A stretch of DNA of 64,000 nt from positions 6,262,001 through 6,326,000 of the forward strand of contig NZ_CP107845.1 of the NCBI RefSeq assembly GCF_041431415.1, read 5' to 3'. This DNA comes from Streptomyces sp. NBC_00513 (GTDB lineage Bacteria; Actinomycetota; Actinomycetes; Streptomycetales; Streptomycetaceae). Under the pieces are notes generated by a model, which saw nothing but the letters and a program-made list of their open reading frames with translations, had not been told where the DNA came from and did not search any database. Positions 52,138-60,821 of the stretch are shown here, piece after piece; the first letter of the stretch is position 1; every line of letters starts with the position of its first letter. A program made the position numbers and the translations under genes.

Positions 52138-53264
52138 GTCCTGATCGCCGTCCAGAAGTGGGCTGACTTGGCGGCTGCGGAGGGACCGTCCTCGATCGCG
52201 GCCCTGGCGCCATCGACTGCCGTGGAACCCTGCTCGACCGTCTCGTTGTCGGTCGCGTAGCCAACTCCGGCGGTCACCGCACCCACCGCCGCCACACCGG
52301 CGCCGACCCGCTCCCTCACCTCGGGGGTCGACGAGCGCATGGCCCAGGTGGAGAGGGGGTTCTCCACCTGCCTGAGATCCTCGGCCGCGGTCCACGTGGT
52401 GCGGGCGAATGTGCCCGCGCCCGGGGAGAGGCCGGAGAGGGCGCCGGCTTCGGGGACGGCCATCGCGGCGCGGGCGGCGACCGTTCCGGCCTTGGCGCCG
52501 GTCGCGACGGCGGCCACGCCCGGCACCGCGCCCAGGCTGTCGCCCAGCAACGTCACGCTGCTCTTCCAGAAGTCCGCGTCGAACTCGCCTTTGGTGAAGC
52601 CGTCGGTCAGGGGCTTCCGGAACTTCGGGTCCGCGAGGTGTGTTCCGAGGGCGGCCAGTGAGAGACCTCCGGCGACGAGCATCACTGCGAGGCCGGCCGG
52701 CGGACAGAACAGGGCCACGCCCGCCCCCACCGCGCCCAGGATGGCCGACGCGTTCGACAGGGCGTCGCCCGGGTCTTCCGTGATCTTGTTCCACAGTGAC
52801 GCCAACATGCCCGGTTCCTTCGGGGCCAGTTTCGCGGCTGCCGAGTTCAGGGTCTTGGCGATGGCGCGGGCCGATGCCGTGTGGTCGGAGGCGAGTTCGT
52901 GTGCCAGGCGGCGGGCGTCGGCGCGGGCCTCGTCGGTCGTGGCGGCGGCGGCCCGGGATTCGTAGCGTGCAGCCAGGGCTCGGTGGGCGACCAGGGTCTC
53001 GTGCCAGGAGTTGAGTTGTCGGGCGGCGTCGGTCAGGGAGGTGTGGGCCGCGTTGAGGTAGCGGGGGAGTTCGCTCGACAGGGAGGCGCGGAACGCGGTG
53101 GCGGCTTCGCCCTGCCAGCTCGCGCTGTGCGAGACGAGGGCTCCGACGACCCGCCCGGCTTCCCCGAGGGAGGCCGCGGAGGTGGTGAGCTTCTTGGCCA
53201 GGGCCAGGACGGACGCGGGGTGTCCGGGGGCGGGGTCGAAGCCCAGCGCGGGGTGGTCAGCCAC
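52134..53264 (-). CDS. WXG-domain putative type VII secretion substrate
   Basis: 376 residues from GTG. The N-terminal ~130 residues form long helices with SASWQGEAATAFRASLSSELPRYL (WxG at 50-52), the ESAT-6/LXG-like turn, and continue with LTDAARQLNSWHETLVAHRALAARYESRAAAATTDEA. A hydrophobic stretch (about 165-205: ILGAVGAGVALFCPPAGLAVMLVAGGLSLAALG) follows, then an Ala/Val/Gly-rich C-terminal part. It resembles a membrane-active secreted effector without an obvious catalytic domain. It overlaps the small WXG100-like gene by 8 bases. Confidence 0.78.
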   Translation of the reverse strand: MADHPALGFDPAPGHPASVLALAKKLTTSAASLGEAGRVVGALVSHSASWQGEAATAFRASLSSELPRYLNAAHTSLTDAARQLNSWHETLVAHRALAARYESRAAAATTDEARADARRLAHELASDHTASARAIAKTLNSAAAKLAPKEPGMLASLWNKITEDPGDALSNASAILGAVGAGVALFCPPAGLAVMLVAGGLSLAALGTHLADPKFRKPLTDGFTKGEFDADFWKSSVTLLGDSLGAVPGVAAVATGAKAGTVAARAAMAVPEAGALSGLSPGAGTFARTTWTAAEDLRQVENPLSTWAMRSSTPEVRERVGAGVAAVGAVTAGVGYATDNETVEQGSTAVDGARAAIEDGPSAAAKSAHFWTAIRT

Positions 53265-53556
53265 GGGCCGCGGCCTCGCGGAAGGCGTCGCGGATGGCCT
53301 TGTCCAACTCCGCGTACTCGGCGGCGCTGCGGTCCACGCCCGCCCGTACGTTCTTGACGCGTTTGGTCAGCTCGCGCGTGCCGTACGCCCATTTCTCCTG
53401 GAAGTCGTCGCAGGCGGCGTCGAGGTCACGGGTGCCCAGTTGGTCGGCCCGGACGTGGTCCAGTGCTTTCCGCGCCTCCCGCAGGGAGACCAGCGAGGAG
53501 TCCAGTGCCCGCGTCAGACGGGTCAGCTGGTCGATTTCCACCTGGAGGAAGGTCAT
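53257..53556 (-). CDS. WXG100-family small protein
   Basis: 99 residues, first gene of the operon. Two helices with a turn at FQEKWAYG (Trp56 and Gly59) fit the ESAT-6/WXG100 fold (helix-turn-helix of about 100 residues). The motif WAYG has two residues between W and G instead of one. It would dimerise with or pilot the downstream WXG-domain protein. Start ATG 53556, with GGAGG 4-9 bases upstream. No ESX/EccC core gene is in the window. Confidence 0.78.
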   Translation of the reverse strand: MTFLQVEIDQLTRLTRALDSSLVSLREARKALDHVRADQLGTRDLDAACDDFQEKWAYGTRELTKRVKNVRAGVDRSAAEYAELDKAIRDAFREAAARG

Positions 53557-53628
53557 GACGCGAAACCCTGGCAGAGCGGTGCTCTGCCAGGGCAATCGGC
53601 ATCACTCGCCCGAGCGAGCGGAAATCGG

Positions 53629-54600
53629 TCAGCCCTTGCGGGCCGCGATGCGCGCCGCGCGGGCGGCCAGGCGCTCGTCGAACTTGCTGGCCTCGCTGTC
53701 CAGGCCGCCCATGAAGAGCCCGAGCTCTTCCTGCGCCTTCTGCCCGTCGGGGCCGAGACCGTCGATGTCCATGATCTTCAGGAATCGGATGACGGGGCTC
53801 AGTACGTCGTCGTGGTGGATCCGCAGGTTGTAGACCCCGCCGATCGCCATCTGCGCGGCCATCCGCTCGAAGCCGGGCATGCCGTGTCCGGGCATCCGGA
53901 AACCGACCACGACGTCCCGTACGGCCTGCATCGTCAGGTCCGGGGCCAGCTCGAAGGCGGCGCCGAGCAGGTTGCGGTAGAAGATCATGTGCAGGTTCTC
54001 GTCCTGCGCGATCCGGGCCAGCATCCGGTCGCAGACCGGGTCGCCGGACTGGTGGCCGGTGTTCCGGTGCGAGATGCGGGTCGCGAGTTCCTGGAAGGCG
54101 ACGTACGCCACGGAGTGCAGCATCGAGTGCCGGTTGTCGGACTCGAAGCCCTCGGACATGTGCTGCATCCGGAATGCCTCGAGCTTGTCCGGGTCGACGG
54201 CGCGCGACGCCAGCAGGTAGTCGCGCATCACGATGCCGTGGCGACCCTCCTCGGCGGTCCAGCGGTGCACCCAGGTGCCCCAGGCGCCATTGCGGCCGAA
54301 AAGCGACGCGATCTCGTGGTGGTAGCTGGGGAGGTTGTCCTCGGTCAGCAGGTTGACGACGAGGGCGATCTTGCCGATGTCAGTGACCTTGGACTGCTCG
54401 GGGTCCCAGGCTTCGCCGTCCTCGAAGAGGGCGGGGAAGTTCCTGCCGTCGCTCCACGGTACGTAGTCGTGGGGCATCCAGTCCTTGGTGACCTTCAGGT
54501 GGCGGTTGAGTTCCTTTTCGACCACCTCTTCCAGCGCGAACAGCAGCTTGGCGTCCGTCCACGCCTCCGAGCTGCCGAGGTGGGGAGAGGTGATTGTCAC
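53629..54600 (-). CDS. Acyl-ACP desaturase
   Basis: 323 residues from GTG with AGGAG 6 bases upstream. A soluble di-iron desaturase that puts a cis double bond in an acyl-ACP chain. Iron ligands: LTEDNLPSYHHEI, then EEGRHG and DENLHM (both ExxH). The nested palindromes upstream indicate control by a dedicated regulator, probably of the TetR type, as is common for fatty-acid genes. It does not sit with a ferredoxin reductase gene. The close match to FabF-type spacing is not relevant here. Confidence 0.95.
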   Translation of the reverse strand: MTITSPHLGSSEAWTDAKLLFALEEVVEKELNRHLKVTKDWMPHDYVPWSDGRNFPALFEDGEAWDPEQSKVTDIGKIALVVNLLTEDNLPSYHHEIASLFGRNGAWGTWVHRWTAEEGRHGIVMRDYLLASRAVDPDKLEAFRMQHMSEGFESDNRHSMLHSVAYVAFQELATRISHRNTGHQSGDPVCDRMLARIAQDENLHMIFYRNLLGAAFELAPDLTMQAVRDVVVGFRMPGHGMPGFERMAAQMAIGGVYNLRIHHDDVLSPVIRFLKIMDIDGLGPDGQKAQEELGLFMGGLDSEASKFDERLAARAARIAARKG

Positions 54601-54626
54601 GGGTGCTCCTGGGGGGACAGCGAATT

Positions 54627-54659
54627 ACCTACGGTTCCGTAGCCTACGGAGTCGTAGGT
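54627..54659 (-). promoter_or_regulatory. Nested palindromic operator upstream of the acyl-ACP desaturase
   Basis: CTACGG-TT-CCGTAG (54629-54642) and CCTACG-GAGT-CGTAGG (54643-54658) are adjacent perfect inverted repeats; in addition ACCTACG (54627-54633) and CGTAGGT (54653-54659) pair as an outer repeat. All four half sites read CTACG or CGTAG. It starts 27 bases upstream of the gene and contains TAGGTA, a possible -10 on the minus strand. Confidence 0.75.
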
Positions 54660-54660
54660 T

Positions 54661-55480
54661 AAGCGTGACATCAAGGCCAGCCAAGCCCCAGGCGGATATA
54701 TGTCCGGTTGCATCCGGTTATCTATGCAGTTCTGGGGGGTGCCGGAGGGCCTCCGAGGGGCGAAATGGGGGAGGCAAATCACGCCACCCGGTGTTTCGGC
54801 CCCTCCGGATTGACGCCGTAGGTGCGTGCGCGGCGCACGCCCTCGCCCTGGGAGGGCTCGTTCCGGGCGCCGTCGAGTCTGCTCGTGTGCATGCTTCGGT
54901 GCGTCGGTACGTGCGGGTACGCGTCGGTACTCGTGTGTCCTGTGCCCCCGTGTCCACGCGCGGCCCTTCGCCCGGATCGGGTCGGACTTCGAACGTTCCG
55001 GTGCCCTCGGGTGGCGGCCGGCGTCGGGATCGAGTCATTCCCCCGCAGGGCGTCGGTGGGGCTGCGGGAGGGGTCGATGGAGGCTCCGAGGTGAGGGGGT
55101 GTGGGGCGTGGTCGGGTCGGGTGTGCCTCGGGCGGCCCGAGTCTGGAACAGGTTCATGTGCGAATCGGGAATCCACACCGGGGGCGGCGAACCGCGTCCG
55201 CGGCCGGGCCGCCGAGGGGGCGGGGCCGACCCGTCGTGTGCGTGCGGTGCCGTCCGGCCCTGGGGGGCGGTCGGGGCGAACGGAATGGCGGAACGGGCGG
55301 GAGGCCGTCGCGCGGTCCACCACGTCGACCCCGGCGCCTCGGGCCCGGTGACCTCGGCCCGGTGACCTCAGGTCCGGGTGACTTGAGGTCCGGCGACCTC
55401 GGGGCCGGCAACCTGAGGGCCGCGCCGGCGCGGCCCCCCGGTCGTCCCGGACGCCGAAGTCGCCGGTCCCGGGACGGCCG
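54661..55480. other. Long gap between desaturase and ABC-F genes
   Basis: About 820 bases with open frames of low quality: all have Pro/Arg-rich, shadow-like translations and none has a convincing RBS and family likeness. It contains a degenerate 15-bp tandem array at 55342-55416. Confidence 0.5.
55342..55416. repeat. Degenerate 14-16-bp tandem array
   Basis: Five head-to-tail units of the type GGCCCGGTGACCTCA: 55342-55355, 55356-55370, 55371-55386, 55387-55401 and 55402-55416. It ends about 65 bases from the ABC-F stop codon. Confidence 0.75.
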
Positions 55481-57127
55481 TCAGGCGTGCCACAGGGACT
55501 CCCTGACCTCCTCGGCCGTCGTCGGCCGCAACTCGCCGTCGAGCAGCAGCCAGCGCGTGATGCCGATCGACTCCAGGAACGGCACGTCGTGCGAGGCCAC
55601 CAGCAGCGCGCCTTCGTAGGACGCCAGGGCGTCCGTGAGTTGCCGCACGCTCGCCAGGTCCAGGTTGTTGGTCGGCTCGTCCAGCATCAGCAACTGGGGG
55701 GCCGGCTCGGCCAGCAGCAGGGCCGCCAAGGCCGCACGGAACCGTTCGCCTCCCGACAGGGTGCCGGCCGCCCGGTCCGCCCGCGCGCCCCGGAACAGGA
55801 AGTGCGCGAGTCGCGCTCGGATCAGGTTGTTCGTGGCGTGCGGGGCGAACCGCGCCACGTTCTCCACCACCGAGCGCTCGTCGTCCAGTACCGCCGCGTC
55901 CAGCCGCTGTGGCAGGAAGCGCGTCGGCACGTGCGTCAACGCCTCCCCGGACACCGGCGCCACCTGTCCGACGATCGTCCGCAGCAGGGTGGTCTTGCCG
56001 GACCCGTTGCCGCCGACGAGCGCGATCCGTTCCGGTCCGCGCAGCTCCCATTCGCCCGTGACCGATGCCCCGTGGACGAGCCGCAGGTCGCTCAGGGTCA
56101 GCACGCGCCGGCCCGGCGGCACCTGTGTCGCGGGCAGCTTGATCCGGATCTCGTCGTCGTCCCGGACCGCCTCCGCGGCCTGGTCCAACCGTTCGCGCGC
56201 TCCCGCCAGTTTCTCGGCGTGCATGGTGTGGTGCTTGCCCGCCGATTCCTGGGCGGCACGCTTGCGCGCGTTCATGACGATCTTCGGCTCGCGCTTGGTG
56301 TCGTACATCTTCTGGCCGTAGCGCTTGCGCCGGGCCAACTTGATCTGGGCTTCGGAGAGTTCGCGCTTCTGTCGTTGTACGTCGGCCTCCGCGACCCGGA
56401 CCATCCGCTCGGCCGCCTCCTGCTCGGCGGCGATGAGTTCCTCGTACTCGGTGAAGTTCCCTCCGTACCAACGGACTTCCCCGTCGCGCAGGTCGGCGAT
56501 CTGGTCGACCCGCTCCAGTAGCTCCCGGTCGTGGCTGACCAGGACCATCACCCCCGACCAGGATTCCACCGCCGCGTAGAGGCGGCGGCGGGCGCGCAGG
56601 TCCAGGTTGTTGGTGGGTTCGTCGAGCAGCAGGACGTCCGGGCGGGCCAGCAGCAGGGCCGCCAGTCGTAGCAGGACGCACTCGCCTCCCGACAACTCAC
56701 CCACGGTCCGGTCGAGTCCGATCCGAGCGAGGCCGAGCTGGTCGAGGGTGGCGAGGGCCCGCTCCTCCACGTCCCAGTCGTCGCCGACGGCGGTGAAGTT
56801 CTCCTCGGTGGCCTCGCCCGCCTCGATGGCGTGGAGCGCGGTGCGGGTCTCGCGGATGCCGAGTACCTCGTCCACGCGCAGGGCGGTGTCGAGTGTGACG
56901 TCCTGCGGGAGGTGGCCGACGGTTCCGGCGACGGACAACCGGCCTTCCACGGGCCGGAGTTCGCCCGCGAGGAGCTTCAACAGGGTTGACTTGCCACAGC
57001 CGTTGACCCCGATCAGACCGGTTCGGCCGGGGCCGACGGTCAGGTGGAAATCGTCGAGGACCGGGGTCCCGTCGGGCCAGGCGAAGGACAGGTCGGTGCA
57101 GGTGAGAAAGGCAGGGGTGTGGCTCAT
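55481..57127 (-). CDS. ABC-F family ATPase (ribosome-protection type)
   Basis: 548 residues with two ABC modules and no membrane helices, the ABC-F layout. Walker A of module 1 is GVNGCGKST (40-48) with LSGGECVLLRLAALLLARPDVLLLDEPTNNLDL; module 2 has GGNGSGKTT, LSGGERFRAALAALLLAEPAPQLLMLDEPTNNLDL. The linker between them (about 235-320) is a charged coiled coil (EQEAAERMVRVAEADVQRQKRELSEAQIKLARRKRYGQKMYDTKREPK), which in relatives reaches the peptidyl-transferase centre. It may protect ribosomes from a drug or act in translation quality. GGAGG lies about 6 bases before the ATG. Confidence 0.93.
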   Translation of the reverse strand: MSHTPAFLTCTDLSFAWPDGTPVLDDFHLTVGPGRTGLIGVNGCGKSTLLKLLAGELRPVEGRLSVAGTVGHLPQDVTLDTALRVDEVLGIRETRTALHAIEAGEATEENFTAVGDDWDVEERALATLDQLGLARIGLDRTVGELSGGECVLLRLAALLLARPDVLLLDEPTNNLDLRARRRLYAAVESWSGVMVLVSHDRELLERVDQIADLRDGEVRWYGGNFTEYEELIAAEQEAAERMVRVAEADVQRQKRELSEAQIKLARRKRYGQKMYDTKREPKIVMNARKRAAQESAGKHHTMHAEKLAGARERLDQAAEAVRDDDEIRIKLPATQVPPGRRVLTLSDLRLVHGASVTGEWELRGPERIALVGGNGSGKTTLLRTIVGQVAPVSGEALTHVPTRFLPQRLDAAVLDDERSVVENVARFAPHATNNLIRARLAHFLFRGARADRAAGTLSGGERFRAALAALLLAEPAPQLLMLDEPTNNLDLASVRQLTDALASYEGALLVASHDVPFLESIGITRWLLLDGELRPTTAEEVRESLWHA

Positions 57128-57461
57128 GGAGGCCTCCAGGTTGCGTGGTGATCGTGTGCAACGCGGGGGAGACAACCGACAGGTCGGGACGACTGGTCAC
57201 GGGGTCACGAGGTCACGGGAACGCGCGGTCACGGGGTCTCGTGAGGAGAGCGGTGACGGCGACGCCGGTGGTGACCGGGGTGACGGTGGTCGGTGTCTCG
57301 GACCTCAGAAGAGCAACGTCCTGCTCCGTTTCGACGGCAATGGGGCGTAGACGAAGCTACGGAAGGCCGGAGCCGCCCGCAAACGATTTACGCGCTTCCG
57401 GCCGATCGAGGTCGGAGCGTGGGCGGAGGGTGGGGCCGGGGCGTGGCCCGGATCCGGCGTT
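57128..57461 (-). other. Leader region of the ABC-F gene
   Basis: 334 bases between the SsgA-like stop and the ABC-F start. On the plus strand GGTCACGG or close variants recur four times between 57195 and 57240. On the minus strand a short reading frame GTG ACC GCG CGT TCC CGT GAC ends after 11 codons, like an attenuation peptide, but no RBS is convincing. No other gene seen. Confidence 0.35.
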
Positions 57462-57878
57462 TCAGCGGGAGCCGCGCAAGAGCTCGGCCAGGCTGTGGTC
57501 CACGTCGAGGTAGAGGTGCTCCAGGCCCGGCGGGACGACCGTGGAGGCGCGCTCCAGGAAATGCTGGAGGTCGGCCGTGGTCATCAGGACGATCGCCACC
57601 CCCTCGGGGGCGTGGAACTCGACCGTGGTGCGCTCGGCGTCATACGGGCGCACGCGTACGTCGCCGTGGCCGGACGGGCGCTGCAGACCGCATTCCAGCA
57701 GCTCGCGCGCGAACGTCCAGGAGATCTCGATGCCTTCCAGGGTGGCCAGGGCGGGGAAGGCCATCCGGACGGCGAAGGGATCCGACCGGTCGTAGCAGAG
57801 CGTGACGGGTACCGTCTCGACCTTCGGTGAGGTGGCGACCAGTCGGGCCTGCACGGCCTGCTCGATGACAGTGATCAA
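57462..57878 (-). CDS. SsgA-like protein (SALP) of sporulation and cell division
   Basis: 138 residues from a TTG (57878) with GGGAG 6 bases upstream; the length fits the family. Motifs: VPVTLCYDRSDPFAVRMAF, ISWTFARELLECGLQRPSGHGDVRV, TTVEFHAPEGVAIVLMTTADLQHFLERASTVVPPGLEH. SALPs are found in sporulating actinomycetes, where SsgA and SsgB place FtsZ at sporulation septa and others act on cell-wall remodelling. Which SALP this is cannot be told. A palindrome at 58008 lies about 130 bp upstream. Confidence 0.92.
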   Translation of the reverse strand: MITVIEQAVQARLVATSPKVETVPVTLCYDRSDPFAVRMAFPALATLEGIEISWTFARELLECGLQRPSGHGDVRVRPYDAERTTVEFHAPEGVAIVLMTTADLQHFLERASTVVPPGLEHLYLDVDHSLAELLRGSR

Positions 57879-58266
57879 GGCTCGCTCCCTTGCGGCGGAT
57901 CTGTCGCCGGGCTGTGGCGTGGCTCCCGGCAACGGAGTAGACGCCTGAATCGACAGTTCCGTGCACGCCGGATTGCGTGAGCTGCGTCACCGATTGGCTT
58001 GATGACACCTGTGTGATCGCACAGGGTGACCGGATGGCGGGTGTGGGGCAAGGAACCCGGTCTGCCGCGAGGTCGTCGACGCGGTCGCAGTAAGTCCGGT
58101 TCCCGCTCACTCCGCAGGCGCAAGACGCAAGGCGCGGGCCCGGGTCGTCGCGGGAGGCGGGAGGGAAAGGTCCGCCCGCCCCGACCCGTCCGGTCCCCCG
58201 GATCAGGGGGCGATCGGTCGGACGCGCCCTGGACGGAGAATCGGGGGTGCGTTAGCTTCCGGCGCC
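57879..58266. other. Divergent gap between SsgA-like and Asp-box genes
   Basis: 388 bases without a gene. It holds the inverted repeat at 58008-58025 and otherwise no clear signal. Confidence 0.5.
58008..58025. promoter_or_regulatory. Inverted repeat CCTGTG-N6-CACAGG
   Basis: A perfect 6-bp inverted repeat around TGATCG, extendable by CAC/GTG with one bulged G. It may be an operator for the SsgA-like gene or the divergent gene. Confidence 0.4.
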
Positions 58267-59439
58267 ATGAGACTTCTGGGAATTGGCATGTGCGCGGCAG
58301 TTCTTCTGGTGGGTGTCGCGGCCGCACCGGCGCCGGCGGCGACGTTCGAGGCGGTGGGGCCGGGGGAGCCATCAGCGTCATCGGCTATGTCGGCGAGGTC
58401 GGCGAGGTCGGCTACGTCGGACGTGGCCTCGGCCGCGGACTTACGGGATCCGCGTGGTGTGGGCTGGGCGTTGAAGGTGACCGGCAAGGACGCGGTCCGC
58501 TTCCGCGGGCTGGCGGCCGTCAATCGCTCCACGGCCTGGTTGGCCGGTTCCAAGGGAACCGTCCTGCGCACCGTGGACGGTGGACGCGCCTGGCGGGACG
58601 TCTCGCCACCGGGGGCGGTCGCCGAGGGGTTGGAGCTGCGCGACATCGAGGCCTTCGACGCGCGGCGGGCGGTGGCCCTGTCCATCGGCGAGGGCGAGGC
58701 GTCCCGGGTGCTGCGGACCGAGGACGGCGGCGCGACCTGGACCGAGACCTTCCGCAACCCCGACCCGCGTGCCTTCTACGACTGCCTCACCTTCTTCGAC
58801 GCCCGGCACGGATTGGCCGTGAGCGACCCGGTGGACGGGAAGTTCCGTGTCCTGTCCACGGATGACGGCGGGCGGAACTGGCGTGTGCTGCCGGACGTCG
58901 GAATGCCGGCGGCGCTGCCCGGAGAGGCGGGCTTCGCGGCGAGCGGTCAGTGCCTGGTCACCGCCGGGTCGCGCGACGTCTGGCTGGCCACGGGCGGGAG
59001 CACGATGGCCCGCGTCCTGCACTCGGCGGACCGCGGACGCACCTGGCGGGTCGCGGAATGCCCCGTACCGGCCGGCGATCCGGCCCGAGGGGTCTTCGCC
59101 CTGGCCTTCCGCGACCGTGCGACGGGCCTCGCGGTCGGCGGCGATTACCGGACGGGCGAGGCCTCGCCGAGGGCCGCGGCGGTGTCCGTCGACGGGGGCC
59201 GCACCTGGCGTCCGTCGGCCACCCCGCCGCCCGCCTACCGGTCGGGCGTGGCCTGGCACCCGTACCTGCGTACGGCGGCGCTGGCGGTGGGGCCGACGGG
59301 GACGGACGTGACGCTCGACGGGGGCCGCACCTGGCGGCCGCTGGAGGAGGGCTCGTACGACACGGTCGACTGTGCGGCGGACGGTGGCTGCTGGGCGTCG
59401 GGTGAGAAGGGGCGGGTGGCACGACTGGAGCGGCGGTGA
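58267..59439 (+). CDS. Secreted Asp-box (BNR) beta-propeller protein
   Basis: 390 residues. N-terminal signal peptide MRLLGIGMCAAVLLVGVAAAPAPAA, then six Asp-box motifs: RTVDGGRAW, RTEDGGATW, STDDGGRNW, HSADRGRTW, VSVDGGRTW, TLDGGRTW. The layout is that of the YCF48/oxidoreductase-like propeller family in actinomycetes. It is exported and probably binds a partner or glycan. No catalytic residues are clear. The ATG has no strong RBS. Confidence 0.85.
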   Translation: MRLLGIGMCAAVLLVGVAAAPAPAATFEAVGPGEPSASSAMSARSARSATSDVASAADLRDPRGVGWALKVTGKDAVRFRGLAAVNRSTAWLAGSKGTVLRTVDGGRAWRDVSPPGAVAEGLELRDIEAFDARRAVALSIGEGEASRVLRTEDGGATWTETFRNPDPRAFYDCLTFFDARHGLAVSDPVDGKFRVLSTDDGGRNWRVLPDVGMPAALPGEAGFAASGQCLVTAGSRDVWLATGGSTMARVLHSADRGRTWRVAECPVPAGDPARGVFALAFRDRATGLAVGGDYRTGEASPRAAAVSVDGGRTWRPSATPPPAYRSGVAWHPYLRTAALAVGPTGTDVTLDGGRTWRPLEEGSYDTVDCAADGGCWASGEKGRVARLERR

Positions 59440-59544
59440 CGCACGTCGGGTGCGCCCCCGGCGCCCGGGGTCGGCGCCCGGGGTCGGGGTGCTCGGCCGA
59501 GGCCTTGGGCCTCCCGGTGCCGCGGCTCCGGGGCGCCCCGGTGA

Positions 59545-60207
59545 TCAGTACGTGACGAGAGCCATGACGAACCCGTCGTAGCCCTTGGAGCCCACCGTCT
59601 GCAGGGCGGTGGCGCTCAGCCTCGGGTGCTCGGCGATGAGTTCGGTGAACCGTCGGACGCCCTGGACCCGGGGGTCCGTGCTGTCGCCGTCGACGACGGC
59701 GCCGTCCCGGACGACGTTGTCGCCGATGATGATGCTGCCGGGCCGGGTCAGCTTGAGCGCCCACTCCAGGTACACGGGGTTGGAGGGCTTGTCGGCGTCG
59801 ATGAACACCAGGTCGAACGGTTCGCCGTCGGCGAGCCCCGGGAGCAGGTCGGCGGCCTTGCCGCGGCGGATGTCGACGACGTCGGCGAGGCCCGCGCGGG
59901 CGATGTTGGCGGTGGACACGTCCGCGCACCGCTCGTCGGCCTCCAGGGTGACCAGCCGGCCGCCCTCCGGGAGGGCGCGGGCGAGCCAGATGGTGCTGTA
60001 GCCGCCGAGCGTTCCGATCTCCAGGATGGTGCGGGCGCCGCGGATCCGGGCGAGGAGGTGGAGCAGCTTGCCCTGGTTGGGGGCCACCTGATGTGCGGGC
60101 AGGCCGGCCGCCAGGGTGTCGGCGGTGGCGGCGGTGAGCGCCGCGTCCTCCTCGACCAGGAGGCCGTCGAAGTAGTCGTCGACGGCGGTCCACGTCTGCT
60201 GAGGCAT
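59545..60207 (-). CDS. O-methyltransferase (caffeoyl-CoA/catechol type)
   Basis: 220 residues. Motif I ILEIGTLGGYSTIWLARALP (about 61-80), RLVTLEADERCADVSTANIARAGLADVVDIRRGKA, and FDLVFIDADKPSNPVYLEWALKLTRPGSIIIGDN (the metal-binding Asp and IDADK) put it in the metal-dependent O-methyltransferase family 3. It methylates a catechol-like hydroxyl. An AGTTCC-N5-GGAACT repeat lies 24 bases upstream of its start, between -10 and start or overlapping the promoter. Confidence 0.93.
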   Translation of the reverse strand: MPQQTWTAVDDYFDGLLVEEDAALTAATADTLAAGLPAHQVAPNQGKLLHLLARIRGARTILEIGTLGGYSTIWLARALPEGGRLVTLEADERCADVSTANIARAGLADVVDIRRGKAADLLPGLADGEPFDLVFIDADKPSNPVYLEWALKLTRPGSIIIGDNVVRDGAVVDGDSTDPRVQGVRRFTELIAEHPRLSATALQTVGSKGYDGFVMALVTY

Positions 60208-60230
60208 GGGTCTTCCCCCCGGGGTTGGTG

Positions 60231-60247
60231 AGTTCCTAAAGGGAACT
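60231..60247 (-). promoter_or_regulatory. 17-bp palindromic operator upstream of the O-methyltransferase
   Basis: AGTTCC-TAAAG-GGAACT, perfect 6-bp arms. It stands out as the one AT-rich, symmetric stretch in the gap and is likely the site of a dimeric repressor (HxlR- or MarR-type by form). Confidence 0.6.
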
Positions 60248-60495
60248 TACCCCAGGGTGGTCGTCCGCGGCGGTGCGCACCCCGCGAGGTCTCGCCATCC
60301 GGTCGGGGTGCGCCGCAGGTCGGGGGCGCGCCGCCGTTCGGGGCGCGCGCCGTTGCTCAAGGCGTGTGCCGTCGGTTCGGGCCCGTGCCCGTCGGGCTTG
60401 CCTCGGCCGGCCCGCCTCCAGCCGAGGCCGCGGTCCGATCGGGATCGCCGTTGGTCGGGATTTCCGTCGGTCGGGCCGTCGCGTCGACGGGCCCG

Positions 60496-60795
60496 CTATG
60501 CCGCCGGGTTCTCGCGGACCGTCGCGAGGTCCGCCGAGGTCTTGGTCGCGATGAACTCGGTGATCCGGTACTCGCACACGCCCGCCACCGCGAAGGGGTC
60601 CTCGGCGGCGATCTTCTCGATCTCCGCGCGGGTGATCCCGCCGGCCAGGATGATCCCGCCGTCGCGCGGGACCTTGCGGCCCGACGCGAGGAAGACGCCG
60701 GAGGCGTAGTGGCCGTCCAGCCAGGCGATGTGCGCGTCCATTTCCTCTTCGACGGATTCGACGGGCGCGGTGTAGGTGAGCTCCATGACGAACAT
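60496..60795 (-). CDS. YciI-family protein
   Basis: 99 residues. The dimeric alpha-beta YciI fold is suggested by VMELTYTAPVESVEEEMDAHIAWLDGHYASGVFLASGRKVPRDGGIILAGGITRAEIEKIAAEDPFAVAGVCEYRITEF with the conserved His and Asp. Members include dehalogenase-like and muconolactone isomerase-like enzymes and many of unknown use. It is divergent from endonuclease V with a 26-bp gap. Confidence 0.9.
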   Translation of the reverse strand: MFVMELTYTAPVESVEEEMDAHIAWLDGHYASGVFLASGRKVPRDGGIILAGGITRAEIEKIAAEDPFAVAGVCEYRITEFIATKTSADLATVRENPAA

Positions 60796-60821
60796 GATCG
60801 CCAGGCTACTCTCGGACCATC

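Noticed and set aside
54826..55365. Open frames in the gap after the desaturase gene
   Set aside because: Low-complexity, Arg/Pro-rich translations, no RBS, no family likeness; frame openness is expected at this GC content.
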